DNA of 64,000 bases from Streptomyces ruber (GTDB lineage: Bacteria > Actinomycetota > Actinomycetes > Streptomycetales > Streptomycetaceae), in NCBI RefSeq assembly GCF_014648075.1, contig NZ_BMQK01000017.1, forward strand, positions 102,031 to 166,030, written 5' to 3'. Positions 1 through 8,860 of this stretch are shown here, piece by piece. The notes under the pieces were generated by a model. It was not told where the DNA came from, searched no databases, and saw nothing but the letters and a program-made list of their open reading frames with translations. The position numbers and the translations under genes were made by a program. The first letter of the stretch is position 1, and each line of letters opens with the position of its first letter.

Positions 1-909
1 GACCAGCCCGCCCGTCCCCTCGGGCAGCTCCTCGTCCCGCAGCGGGTCGAACGTGACGACCTCCGCCCCGGCGGCGGTCAGCAGTTCGGCGTGCTCGGCG
101 TACGAGAACGTGAAGGCGGGCCCGCCGGCGACGGCGACCACCGGACGCTTTCCGTCGCGGGGCGCCGCCACAGGGGGCTCCCACGGCGCGTCCGGCAGCG
201 CACCGGCGCCCCGCGCCAGCGCGAACAGCGCGTCCAGGTCGCAGCCCGCCCGCACCTGCGCGGCCATGGCGGCCACGGCGTCGACCGCCTCGGCCCGCCG
301 CTCGGCGACCGGGACAAGACCCAGGTGCCGGGACGGCGTGTCCACCTGCGGCGCCCGCCGCAGCACCCCCAGCACGGGCACCCCGGACGAGTCCAGCGCC
401 TCCCGCAGCAGCTCCTCGTGCCGGTCGGAGGCCACCTTGTTGAGGATGACGCCCCCGATCCGCACCTCCGGGTCCCACGACGCGAACCCGTGCACCAGCG
501 CCGCCACCGACCGCGACTGCGACGACGCGTCCACGACCAGCACCACGGGCGCCCGCAGCAGCTTCGCCACCTGGGCGGTGGACGCGAGCTCGCCCTCGCC
601 GGCGGCCCCGTCGTACAGCCCCATGACCCCCTCGACCACGGCGATGTCGCAGCCGCGCGCCCCGTGCAGGAACAGCGGAGCGACCAGCTCCGGCCCGCAC
701 AGGTAGGCGTCGAGGTTCCGCCCCGCCCGCCCGGTGGCGAGCGCGTGGTACCCGGGGTCGATGTAGTCCGGCCCCACCTTGTGCGGGGACACGGCGAGGC
801 CGCGCGCGGTGAGCGCGGCCATCAGCCCCGTGGCCACGGTGGTCTTGCCGCTGCCCGAGGACGGCGCGGCGACGACCAGCCGGGGCACGGCGGACAGGGC
901 GGCATTCAC
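1..909 (-). CDS. cobB: Cobyrinate a,c-diamide synthase, C-terminus cut by window edge
   Basis: Amidates the a and c side chains of (hydrogeno)cobyrinic acid, using glutamine and ATP, in cobalamin synthesis. The 303 visible codons start at a GTG at 909. An ATP-binding loop (APSSGSGKTT, residues 15-24) is followed by VSPHKVGPDYIDP and VVEGVMGLYDG, both typical of CobB/CbiA. The C-terminal glutamine amidotransferase domain only begins before the sequence leaves the window. The start overlaps the cobO stop (GTGA), so it is the last visible gene of the leftward B12 operon. The family call is firm. Whether it acts on the hydrogeno- form or the cobyrinate form is inferred from the aerobic-type CobN next door. 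Confidence 0.93.
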   Translation of the reverse strand, partial: MNAALSAVPRLVVAAPSSGSGKTTVATGLMAALTARGLAVSPHKVGPDYIDPGYHALATGRAGRNLDAYLCGPELVAPLFLHGARGCDIAVVEGVMGLYDGAAGEGELASTAQVAKLLRAPVVLVVDASSQSRSVAALVHGFASWDPEVRIGGVILNKVASDRHEELLREALDSSGVPVLGVLRRAPQVDTPSRHLGLVPVAERRAEAVDAVAAMAAQVRAGCDLDALFALARGAGALPDAPWEPPVAAPRDGKRPVVAVAGGPAFTFSYAEHAELLTAAGAEVVTFDPLRDEELPEGTGGLV

Positions 910-1505
910 CACTCGATGCCCTTCTGGCCCTTCTGCCCCACGTCCATCGGGTGCTTGACCTTCGACATGTCGGTGACGAGGTCGGCGAAGTCGATCAGTG
1001 CCTCGGGTGCGTTCCGCCCGGTGATCACGACGTGCTGGGTGCCGGGCCGGTCGCGGAGCACCTCGATCACCTCGGCGGTGTCGACCCATCCCCAGTGCAT
1101 GGGGTACGCGAACTCGTCGAGCACGTACAGCTTGTACGTCTCGTCCGCCAGGTCCCGCTTGACCTGCTCCCAGCCCTCGAGGGCCTTCTCCTCGTTGTCC
1201 ATCTGCGCGTCGCGCTGGACCCAGGACCAGCCCTCGCCCATCTTGTGCCAGTCGACGGTGCCGCCCTCGCCGGAGGCACCGAGCACCCGCAGCGCGTTCT
1301 CCTCGCCGACCTTCCACTTCGCCGACTTGACGAACTGGAACACCCCGATGGGCCACCCCTGGTTCCAGGCGCGCAGCGCCAGCCCGAAGGCGGCGGTCGA
1401 CTTGCCCTTGCCGACGCCCGTGTGCACGACGACGAGCGGACGGTTGCGGCGCTGACGGGTCGTCAGCCCGTCGTCCGGTACGACACTCGGCTGTCCCTGC
1501 GGCAC
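906..1505 (-). CDS. cobO: Corrinoid adenosyltransferase CobO/BtuR
   Basis: Transfers the 5'-deoxyadenosyl group of ATP to cob(I)yrinic acid a,c-diamide or other corrinoids, giving the adenosyl form of B12. It has 199 residues, the usual family length. The P-loop is GVGKGKST at residues 30-37, followed by the CobO-type stretch GWPIGVFQFVKS, with KLYVLDEFAYP and HVVITGRNAPEALIDFADLVTDM in the C-terminal half. GTG start. The stop of the upstream chelatase gene and this start share one base (TAGTG), and its own stop overlaps the cobB start, so translation is probably coupled. Control comes through the operon's cobalamin riboswitch. Confidence 0.95.
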   Translation of the reverse strand: MPQGQPSVVPDDGLTTRQRRNRPLVVVHTGVGKGKSTAAFGLALRAWNQGWPIGVFQFVKSAKWKVGEENALRVLGASGEGGTVDWHKMGEGWSWVQRDAQMDNEEKALEGWEQVKRDLADETYKLYVLDEFAYPMHWGWVDTAEVIEVLRDRPGTQHVVITGRNAPEALIDFADLVTDMSKVKHPMDVGQKGQKGIEW

Positions 1506-3523
1506 TACGCGGCCCTCCTGTTGCTGCCCTGGCTGCCCTGCACGTCCCTGACCAGCCCGGCGATCGAGTCCGCCCGCAGCTCGTCCAGCGTCACCGCCGT
1601 ACCGCCCAGCTCACCCGCGAGCTGCCCCGCGAGCCCCAGCCGCACCGGCCCCGCCTCGCAGTCCACGACCACGGACGCGACACCGTCGGCGGCGAACAGC
1701 CGCGCCGCCCGCCCCGCGAGCGCGACGGGCTCCGGACCACCGGTGGCCCGCCCGTCCGTCACGACCACGACGAGAGGCCGCCGCGCCGCGTCCCGCAGCC
1801 GCTCCACCCGCAGCACGTCGCGCGCCTTCAGCAGCCCGGCCGCGAGCGGCGTCCGCCCACCGGTCGGCAGCGACTCCAGCCGGGCCGCCGCCGCGTCGAC
1901 GGACGAGGTCGGCGGCAGCGCCACATCGGCGGCCGACCCCCGGAACGTCACCAGCCCCACCTTGTCCCGCCGCTGGTACGCGTCCAGCAGCAGCGACAGC
2001 ACGGCACCCTTCACGGCGCTCATGCGCTGCCGGGCGGCCATCGAGCCGGAGGCGTCGACGACGAAGAGGACGAGGTTGCCCTCGCGCCCTTCCCGGGTGG
2101 CCTGCCGCAGATCGTCCCTGCGGACGACGAGCCCGGGGCCCGACCGGCCCCGCGCCCGCTGGTGCGGCGCCGCGGCCTGCACGGTCGCCGCGAGGTGCAG
2201 CTTGGTGAGGGCACCCTGAGGCCGCCGGGAGCCGGTGGTCCGCCCGTGCTCGGTGCGGGCCCGGGACCGGCGGCCTGCCGTTCCCTCGCCGATGCCGGGC
2301 ACGCTCAGCACCTTGGTAGGGAACGGCTCGGCGGCCCGTACGGCGGACTGCTCGCCCGCGCCGGCACCGGAGGGCCGGGGCTCGCCGCCGTCGGCGGCCT
2401 CGGGCTGGGCGGGGGCGTCGCCCGCGTCGGGGCTGTCGGGACCGTCCTGGGGCGGCTGCCCGCCACCCCCACCAGGGCCGTCCGGATCCGGATCGTCGTC
2501 GCCCGCGTTCTCGTCCCGCCCGCCGAACTGCTCCAGCGTCTCGTCGAGCTTGTCCTCGTCGAGGCCGGGCGCGTCGAAGGGCGCCCGACGCCTGCGATGA
2601 GGCAACGCGAGCAGTGCGGCTTGCCGCACATCCTCCGCCAGCACATCGGTCCGCCCGGCCCACGCGGCCAGCGCCGTTGCCGTCCGCGCCATCACGATGT
2701 CGGCGCGCATGCCGTCCACCTCGAACGCGGCACAGGTCGCCGCGATCTGCCGCAGCGCCCCGTCGCCGAGCCGCACGGACGGCAGCAGCTTCCGCGCCGC
2801 CACGACCCGCGCCCGGACGGCGACCTCCTCGTCGGCCCACCGCGCCGCGAAACCGTCCGGGTCGTCGTCGTAGGCGAGCCGCCGTCGCACGACCTCGACC
2901 CGCTGGTCGGGCTCGCGCGACGCGGCCACCTCCACGGTCAGCCCGAACCGGTCGAGCAGCTGCGGCCGCAGCTCGCCCTCCTCGGGGTTCATGGTGCCGA
3001 CCAGCAGGAATCGGGCGGCATGCCGTACGGAGACGCCCTCGCGCTCGACGTAGGAGGCGCCCATGGCGGCGGCGTCGAGCAGCAGGTCGACGAGGTGGTC
3101 GTGGAGGAGGTTGACCTCGTCCACGTAGAGGATGCCGCGGTGCGCGTCGGCCAGCAGGCCCGGCTCGAACGCCTTCACGCCCTCCGAGAGCGCCCGCTCG
3201 ATGTCGAGCGCGCCGACGAGCCGGTCCTCGGAGGCGCCGACGGGGAGCTCGACCATGCGCGACGGCCGCGAGGTGCCTTCACCGGGCTCGTGCGGCCCGT
3301 CCGGGCACTGGGGGTCGGGGGCCGCCGGGTCGCAGGAGAAACGGCAACCGGGGACGACGTCGACCTCCGGCAGCAGTGCGGAGAGGGCGCGTACGGCCGT
3401 GCTCTTCGCGGTTCCTTTCTCTCCCCGGACCAGCACTCCACCAACCGCGGGGCTGACAGCGTTGAGGAGCAGGGCGAGGCGGAGGTCGTCCTGTCCTACG
3501 ACAGCAGTGAAGGGAAAGGGCAT
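1505..3523 (-). CDS. Fused AAA-VWA chelatase subunit (ChlI/ChlD type), putative cobaltochelatase partner of CobN
   Basis: An AAA+ ATPase fused to a von Willebrand A domain, the architecture of magnesium-chelatase I and D subunits in one chain. It has 672 residues from the ATG at 3523, chosen because MPFPFTAVVGQDD is the family N-terminus; an upstream in-frame extension crosses the intergenic repeats and does not look coding. Walker A is GEKGTAKST (residues 34-42) and Walker B is ILYVDEVNLL (131-140). A Pro/Gly/Asp-rich acidic linker follows, then a VWA domain with the MIDAS motif DASGS at about 490. It sits directly after cobN, with no separate cobS/cobT in view, so it probably supplies the ATPase activity for cobalt insertion. 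Magnesium chelatase is the usual automatic label but is unlikely here. Confidence 0.88.
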   Translation of the reverse strand: MPFPFTAVVGQDDLRLALLLNAVSPAVGGVLVRGEKGTAKSTAVRALSALLPEVDVVPGCRFSCDPAAPDPQCPDGPHEPGEGTSRPSRMVELPVGASEDRLVGALDIERALSEGVKAFEPGLLADAHRGILYVDEVNLLHDHLVDLLLDAAAMGASYVEREGVSVRHAARFLLVGTMNPEEGELRPQLLDRFGLTVEVAASREPDQRVEVVRRRLAYDDDPDGFAARWADEEVAVRARVVAARKLLPSVRLGDGALRQIAATCAAFEVDGMRADIVMARTATALAAWAGRTDVLAEDVRQAALLALPHRRRRAPFDAPGLDEDKLDETLEQFGGRDENAGDDDPDPDGPGGGGGQPPQDGPDSPDAGDAPAQPEAADGGEPRPSGAGAGEQSAVRAAEPFPTKVLSVPGIGEGTAGRRSRARTEHGRTTGSRRPQGALTKLHLAATVQAAAPHQRARGRSGPGLVVRRDDLRQATREGREGNLVLFVVDASGSMAARQRMSAVKGAVLSLLLDAYQRRDKVGLVTFRGSAADVALPPTSSVDAAAARLESLPTGGRTPLAAGLLKARDVLRVERLRDAARRPLVVVVTDGRATGGPEPVALAGRAARLFAADGVASVVVDCEAGPVRLGLAGQLAGELGGTAVTLDELRADSIAGLVRDVQGSQGSNRRAA

Positions 3524-3603
3524 GCTCACGCGGTGATCACTCCTTCGGGTGACGCAGGGGAAAGCGGCTCGCCGTCCGGCCAAAAGCCCGCCGGGGTGGA
3601 GAC

Positions 3604-3693
3604 CTGTTCCCCGCCGACGCGGGGGTGGTCCGGCGCCGTTGTATCCGTGACGGCGGATTGCAGTGTGCTCCCCGCCGACGCGGGGGTTTCCGG
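3604..3693 (+). CRISPR. Two-repeat, one-spacer CRISPR relic, type I-E-like repeat
   Basis: Two 29-nt units, at 3604-3632 and 3665-3693, are identical over positions 5-23 (TCCCCGCCGACGCGGGGGT) and differ at six positions outside that core. They are separated by exactly 32 nt (3633-3664), so the period is 61, as in type I-E arrays. The palindromic CCCCGC/GCGGGG core matches actinobacterial I-E repeats. The second unit diverges at its 3' end, as a terminal repeat does. It lies between cobN and the chelatase subunit gene, in canonical orientation on the strand opposite to the operon. No cas gene is in the window. Confidence 0.72.
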
Positions 3694-3698
3694 AGAGA

Positions 3699-6600
3699 TC
3701 ACTCGTCTCCCTCCAGATCTCCCTCAAGTTCGAGGTAGGTTGCCCGGAGCCGGTCCAGGGTTTCCTGGTCCGGCTCCGCCCACAGCCCGCGGTCCGCAGC
3801 TTCCAGCAGCCGTTCAGTGATGCCGCGCAGCGCCCAGGGGTTGGACTTCCGCATGAACTCCTGGTTCTCCGGCGAGAACACGTACTCGGCCGACAACTTC
3901 TCGTACATCCAGTCGTCGACGACCCCAGCGGTGGCGTCGTAGCCGAAGAGGTAGTCCACTGTCGCCGCCATCTCGAAGGCTCCCTTATACCCATGCCTTC
4001 TCATGGCGCTCATCCAGCGCGGATTGACCACCCGCGCGCGGAACACCCGGTGCGTCTCCTCGCCCAGCGTGCGGGTTTTCACCTGGTCCGGCACGGCCGA
4101 GTCACCCACATACGCCTCGGGACTCTCACCCGTCAGGTGCCGCACCATGGCCACCATGCCGCCGTGGTACTGGAAATAATCGTCCGCGTCGACGAGGTCG
4201 TGCTCCCTGGTGTCGACATTTTTCGCCGCCACCGCGATCCGCTTGAACGCCGTCTCCATGTCCCCGCGCGCGGCCCGCCCGTCGAGCCCGCGCCCGTACG
4301 CGTAACCGCCCCAGACGGCGTACACCTCGGCGAGGTCCGCGTCGCTGCGCCAGTTCCGCGCGTCGATCAGCGGCAGCAGACCCGCCCCGTACGCCCCCGG
4401 CTTCGAGCCGAAGATACGGGCCGTCGCGCGCCGCCGGTCACCGTGCTCGGCGGTGTCCTCGTCGGCGTGCGCCCGGACGTAGTTCTGTTCGGCGGGCTCG
4501 TCCAGCTCCGCCACCGCCCGCACCGCGTCGTCGATCAGCCCGACCACGTGCGGGAAGGCGTCCCGGAAGAACCCGGAGATACGGACCGTGACGTCGATGC
4601 GCGGCCGGCCCAGTTCCTCCGGCGGCACGATCTCGAAGCCGGTCACCCGGCGCGACGCGTCGTCCCACACCGGACGGCACCCCAGCAGCGCCAGGATCTC
4701 GGCGATGTCGTCGCCCTGGGTGCGCATCGCGGACGTGCCCCAGACCGTGAGGCCGACCGACTTCGGGTACTCGCCCGTGTCGGCCAGGTACCGCTGCACC
4801 AGCGAGTCCGCGAGCGACTGGCCGACCTCCCAGCTCAGCCGGGACGGGATGGCCTTCGGGTCGACGGAGTAGAAGTTGCGGCCGGTCGGGAGGACGTTGA
4901 CCAGGCCGCGCGTCGGCGAACCGGACGGGCCGGCCGGGACGTAACCGCCGTCCAGCGCGCGCAGGATGTGCCCGATCTCGTCCGTCGTACGGGCGAGACG
5001 CGGCACGACCTCGGTGCACGCGAACTCCAGCACCGCGACGGCGTCCGGCAGCTCCGTACCACCGAGCACCTCACGCACCAGCGCGGGCGCGGCCGAGCCG
5101 TCCCACGCACGCTCCTCCATGCCCTCCGCGATCCGCCGGCACAGCTGCTCCAGCAGGTCGATGGCGTCGGCGGCCGTGCGCGAAGGGCCCTCGACCAGGT
5201 CCGTCAGCTCCACCGGCACCTTCACCGGCGCGCCCGGCTCGGCGAGCAGTTCCTTCTCCACCAGTCCGAAGTGCTCGGCGAGGGAAGCCCTGAGGCCCGG
5301 CAGCGCGTTCGCCTGCCCGCCCCACACCTGCGAGGCGCGCAGCACGGCCAGCACGAGGTTGACGCGCGGCTCACCGACCGGGCCACCGCCCAGGATGTGC
5401 AGGCCGTCGCGGATCTGCACGTCCTTGATCTCGCACAGGTAGCCGTCGATGTGCATGACGAACTCGTCGAAGTCGTCGTCGTCCGGCTGGTCGTCCACGT
5501 GCAGGTCGTGGTGGAGCTCGGCGGCCTTGACCAGCGTCCAGATCTGGGCGCGCACGGCCGGGGCCTTCGTCGGGTCGAGGTCCGACACCAGCGCGTACTC
5601 GTCGAGGAGCTGCTCCAGCTTGGCCAGGTCGCCGTACGTGTCGGCGCGGGCCATCGGCGGGACCAGGTGGTCGACCACCGTGGCGTGGCCACGGCGCTTG
5701 GCCTGGGTGCCTTCGCCGGGGTCGTTGACGATGAAGGGGTAGATCAGCGGGAGGTCGCCGAGGACCGCGTCCGGCGCGCACCCGCGCGACAACCCCAGCC
5801 CCTTGCCCGGCAGCCACTCCATCGTGCCGTGCTTGCCCATGTGGACGATCGCGTCGGCGCCGAACGAGTTCTCCAGCCACCTGTACGCGGCCATGTAGTG
5901 GTGCGACGGCGGCATGTCCGGGTCGTGGTAGATCGCGATCGGGTTCTCGCCGAAGCCGCGCGGCGGCTGGATCATGACCACGACGTTCCCGAACTGGAGC
6001 GAGGCGAGCACGATGTCGTCGCCGTCCACGTAGAGGCTGCCCGGCGGCTCGCCCCACGCCTCCAGCATCGCGTCCTTCAGCTCCGGGTCGAGCTTGTCGA
6101 ACCAGGCCCGGTAGTCGGCGAGCGGCACGCGCGCGGGAGCCGCGGCGAGCTGGTCCTCGGTGAGCCATTCGACGTCGTGGCCGCCGGCCTCGATGAGGCG
6201 GTGGATCAGCTCGTCGCCGTTGTCCGGGTGGCCCTCCACGACGTAACCGGCGTCCCGCAGCGAGTCGAGCACCCGTACCGCCGAGGCGGGGGTGTCCAGG
6301 CCGACCGCGTTGCCGACGCGCGAGTGCTTGGTGGGGTACGCGGTGAAGACGAGCGCGATCTTCTTGTCGGCGTTCGCCTTGTGCTTCAGCTGCGCGTGCC
6401 GTACGGCGATCCCGGCGACCCGCGCGGCCCGCTCGGGGTCGGCCACGTACACCGGGACGTCGTCCGGGCCCTGCTCCTTGAAGGAGAACGGGACGGTGAT
6501 CAGCCGGCCGTCGAACTCCGGGATCGCGACCTGCATCGCGGCGTCCATGGGGGAGAGGGCGGCGTCGGACTCCTCCCAGGCGCTCCGCGAGGAAGTCAGG

Positions 6601-7352
6601 CACAGGCCCTGCAGCACCGGTACGTTCAGGTCCGCGAGCGCCCCGATGTCCCAGGCCTCCTCGTCGCCGCCCGCCGACGCCTGCGAGGCGTGCGTGCCGC
6701 CGGCCGCGAGCACGGTGGCGACCAGCGCGTCGGCCTGCCCGAGGATCTCGTACAGCCCCTCGTCCGCGCCGCGCAGCGAACCGCAGTACACGGGCAGCGC
6801 GTTGGCGCCGCGCGCCTCGATCGCGTCGCACAGGGTGTCGACGAAGGCGGTGTTGCCGCTCAGTTCGTGGGCCCGGTAGAAGAGCACGCCGACGGTGGGA
6901 CGGCCACCGAGAAGGGCCCGGTCGCCGTGGACGCCGTACTCCGGCATCTTCCGCGGCTCCTCGAAGCCCTCACCCGTGAGCAGCACGGTGTCGGAGAGGA
7001 AGCGCGCCAGCTCGGTGAGGTTCTCCGGGCCGCCCTCGACGAGGTACCGCAGCGCCTCGGCGACCACGCCCGCCGGGACCGACGACTCGGCCATCAGTTC
7101 GGCGTCGGGCACGGCCTCCCCGCCGAGCAGCACGGTCGGGATGCCGGACGCCTTCAGCGCCGCGAGCCCGTCCTCCCAGGCGCGCTTGCCGCCGAGGAGG
7201 CGTACGACGGCGATGTCCGCGCCGTCGAGGAGACCCGGAAGCTCCTCGGTGACGTCCACGCGGGTCGGGTTGCCGATCCGGTAGGAGGCGCCGGAGGCAC
7301 GGGCCGCCAGCAGGTCCGTGTCGGCGGTCGACAACAACAGCACAGTGCTCAT
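3699..7352 (-). CDS. cobN: Cobaltochelatase subunit CobN
   Basis: The large subunit that inserts cobalt into hydrogenobyrinic acid a,c-diamide in the aerobic B12 pathway. It has 1217 residues from the ATG at 7352, a length normal for CobN; its first codons overlap the cobQ stop (ATGA). Family motifs include FYRAHELSGNTAFVDTL, LVFTAYPTKHSRVGNAVGLD, HHYMAAYRWLE, ADAIVHMGKHGTMEWLPGK and, near the C-terminus, SNPWALRGITERLLEAADRGLW. The His- and Glu-rich motifs are those thought to bind metal and tetrapyrrole in the CobN/ChlH family. The gene is followed by the CRISPR relic and then the fused AAA-VWA partner subunit. Confidence 0.95.
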   Translation of the reverse strand: MSTVLLLSTADTDLLAARASGASYRIGNPTRVDVTEELPGLLDGADIAVVRLLGGKRAWEDGLAALKASGIPTVLLGGEAVPDAELMAESSVPAGVVAEALRYLVEGGPENLTELARFLSDTVLLTGEGFEEPRKMPEYGVHGDRALLGGRPTVGVLFYRAHELSGNTAFVDTLCDAIEARGANALPVYCGSLRGADEGLYEILGQADALVATVLAAGGTHASQASAGGDEEAWDIGALADLNVPVLQGLCLTSSRSAWEESDAALSPMDAAMQVAIPEFDGRLITVPFSFKEQGPDDVPVYVADPERAARVAGIAVRHAQLKHKANADKKIALVFTAYPTKHSRVGNAVGLDTPASAVRVLDSLRDAGYVVEGHPDNGDELIHRLIEAGGHDVEWLTEDQLAAAPARVPLADYRAWFDKLDPELKDAMLEAWGEPPGSLYVDGDDIVLASLQFGNVVVMIQPPRGFGENPIAIYHDPDMPPSHHYMAAYRWLENSFGADAIVHMGKHGTMEWLPGKGLGLSRGCAPDAVLGDLPLIYPFIVNDPGEGTQAKRRGHATVVDHLVPPMARADTYGDLAKLEQLLDEYALVSDLDPTKAPAVRAQIWTLVKAAELHHDLHVDDQPDDDDFDEFVMHIDGYLCEIKDVQIRDGLHILGGGPVGEPRVNLVLAVLRASQVWGGQANALPGLRASLAEHFGLVEKELLAEPGAPVKVPVELTDLVEGPSRTAADAIDLLEQLCRRIAEGMEERAWDGSAAPALVREVLGGTELPDAVAVLEFACTEVVPRLARTTDEIGHILRALDGGYVPAGPSGSPTRGLVNVLPTGRNFYSVDPKAIPSRLSWEVGQSLADSLVQRYLADTGEYPKSVGLTVWGTSAMRTQGDDIAEILALLGCRPVWDDASRRVTGFEIVPPEELGRPRIDVTVRISGFFRDAFPHVVGLIDDAVRAVAELDEPAEQNYVRAHADEDTAEHGDRRRATARIFGSKPGAYGAGLLPLIDARNWRSDADLAEVYAVWGGYAYGRGLDGRAARGDMETAFKRIAVAAKNVDTREHDLVDADDYFQYHGGMVAMVRHLTGESPEAYVGDSAVPDQVKTRTLGEETHRVFRARVVNPRWMSAMRRHGYKGAFEMAATVDYLFGYDATAGVVDDWMYEKLSAEYVFSPENQEFMRKSNPWALRGITERLLEAADRGLWAEPDQETLDRLRATYLELEGDLEGDE

Positions 7353-8860
7353 GCGGGCGCTCCCGGTGCGATGAAGGGCAGTCCTGACGGCGCGCCCGAC
7401 TCGATGAGCCGCCACAGCGCGTCCGTGTCCGCGTGTTCTTCGATGAGGTCGCCGAGCCGGTCGAGCTGCTGCTCGCGCAGCGCGGCGAAGGAGGTGTCGG
7501 GGGCGGGGACGAAGCGGCGGCCCGCGGCGGCCGCCACCTCGCGCAGGAAGGCCCGGCGGAACCCGTCGGACTCCAGCGAACCGTGCCAGTGGGTGCCCCA
7601 GGTCTGACCGATCCGGCAGCCGTCGAGGAAGGCGTCCCCGCCCTGCACGTCGGCGACGCCGTGGTGGATCTCGTACCCCTCGACCCGCTCGCCGAGGGCC
7701 TCGCCCACCGGCCGGGTGAGGGTCTTCTCGCGGGCGAACCGCACCCGCACGGGCAGCAGACCCAGCCCCTCCACGTGCCCGGCGCGGGACTCGACCTCGT
7801 CCTCGATGTGCTCGCCGAGGAGCTGGAAGCCGCCGCAGATGCCGAGCACGGGGCGCCCTTCGGCGGCCCGGCGCGCGAGGGCGTCCGCGAGCCGGCGCTC
7901 GCGCAGCCACTCCAGGGCGCGTACGGTGCCGCGCGTCCCGGGGACCACCACCAGATCCGCGTCGGCGAGCTCCTCCGGCCGGTCCACGAACCGCACCACG
8001 ACCCCCGGTTCGGCGGCCAGCGCGTCCACGTCGGTGAAGTTGGACATCAGCGGGACGGCGCACACGGCGACGCGCAGCACGTCCTCGCCCACGGGCGCGG
8101 TGACCGCCGACTCGCGCACGGCGCCGCGCAGCGACACCGCCATCCCGTCCTCCTCGTCGATCCCGAGGCCGTGCCGGAAGGGAAGGACGCCGTACGTGCG
8201 CCGCCCGGTGAGGCCCTGGAGCATGTCCAGTCCCGGCTCCAGCAGGGAGACGTCCCCGCGGAACTTGTTGACGAGGAACCCGGCGACGAGGTCCTGGTCC
8301 TCGCGCGAGAGCAGCGCCACCGTCCCGAAGAAGGAGGCGAAGACCCCGCCGCGGTCGATGTCGCCGACGACGAGGACGGGCAGGCGCGCATTGCGCGCGA
8401 TACCCATGTTGACGATGTCGGTCCGCCGCAGATTGATCTCGGCGGGCGAACCGGCCCCCTCACAGATCACCGCGTCATACGTGCCCCGCAGTTCGGCGAG
8501 GCAGTCCAGCACGGTGCCGAGGAGCGCCTGCTGCCGTCCGCCGTGGTAGCCGCGCGCGCTCATCTCGCCCACCGGCTTCCCCAGCAGCACCACCTGACTG
8601 CTCCGCTCACCGCCGGGCTTGAGCAGCACGGGGTTCATGAGCGCGGTGGGTTCGACGCGGCACGCCTGCGCCTGCATGGCCTGCGCGCGCCCGATCTCCG
8701 CGCCCTCCCGGGTCACGAACGAGTTGAGGGACATGTTCTGTGCCTTGAACGGCGCGACCTTCACGCCCTGCCGGACCAGCCACCGGCAGATCCCGGCGGT
8801 CACGACGCTCTTGCCGGCGTCGGAGGTGGTCCCGGCGACGAGCAGCCCACCACCGCTCAT
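7349..8860 (-). CDS. cobQ: Cobyric acid synthase
   Basis: Amidates positions b, d, e and g of adenosylcobyrinic acid a,c-diamide with glutamine and ATP. It has 503 residues from the ATG at 8860. The N-terminal ATP-binding domain opens with GLLVAGTTSDAGKSVVTAG and contains FKAQNMSLNSFVT, with IVNMGIARNARLPVLVVGDIDRGGVFA in the middle. The C-terminal class I glutamine amidotransferase domain carries the nucleophile in PVLGICGGFQLLGE and the late catalytic part around GTHWHGSLESDGFRRAFL. Both ends overlap neighbours by four bases (cobD stop at the start, cobN start at the stop), which marks a tightly coupled operon. Confidence 0.96.
   Translation of the reverse strand: MSGGGLLVAGTTSDAGKSVVTAGICRWLVRQGVKVAPFKAQNMSLNSFVTREGAEIGRAQAMQAQACRVEPTALMNPVLLKPGGERSSQVVLLGKPVGEMSARGYHGGRQQALLGTVLDCLAELRGTYDAVICEGAGSPAEINLRRTDIVNMGIARNARLPVLVVGDIDRGGVFASFFGTVALLSREDQDLVAGFLVNKFRGDVSLLEPGLDMLQGLTGRRTYGVLPFRHGLGIDEEDGMAVSLRGAVRESAVTAPVGEDVLRVAVCAVPLMSNFTDVDALAAEPGVVVRFVDRPEELADADLVVVPGTRGTVRALEWLRERRLADALARRAAEGRPVLGICGGFQLLGEHIEDEVESRAGHVEGLGLLPVRVRFAREKTLTRPVGEALGERVEGYEIHHGVADVQGGDAFLDGCRIGQTWGTHWHGSLESDGFRRAFLREVAAAAGRRFVPAPDTSFAALREQQLDRLGDLIEEHADTDALWRLIESGAPSGLPFIAPGAPA

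Noticed and set aside
91..2219. Long plus-strand frames opposite the cob genes
   Set aside because: Arg/Pro/Gly-rich translations without ribosome-binding sites; they are shadows caused by high GC content of the true leftward genes.
3541..3570. Possible third, degenerate CRISPR unit upstream of 3604
   Set aside because: Only GACGC-GGGG is shared and it lies 65, not 61, bases from the next unit; the match is too short.
3663..7607. 1314-codon plus-strand frame opposite cobN
   Set aside because: Low-complexity His/Arg/Val composition and perfect antisense to the clearly identified cobN; not a gene.
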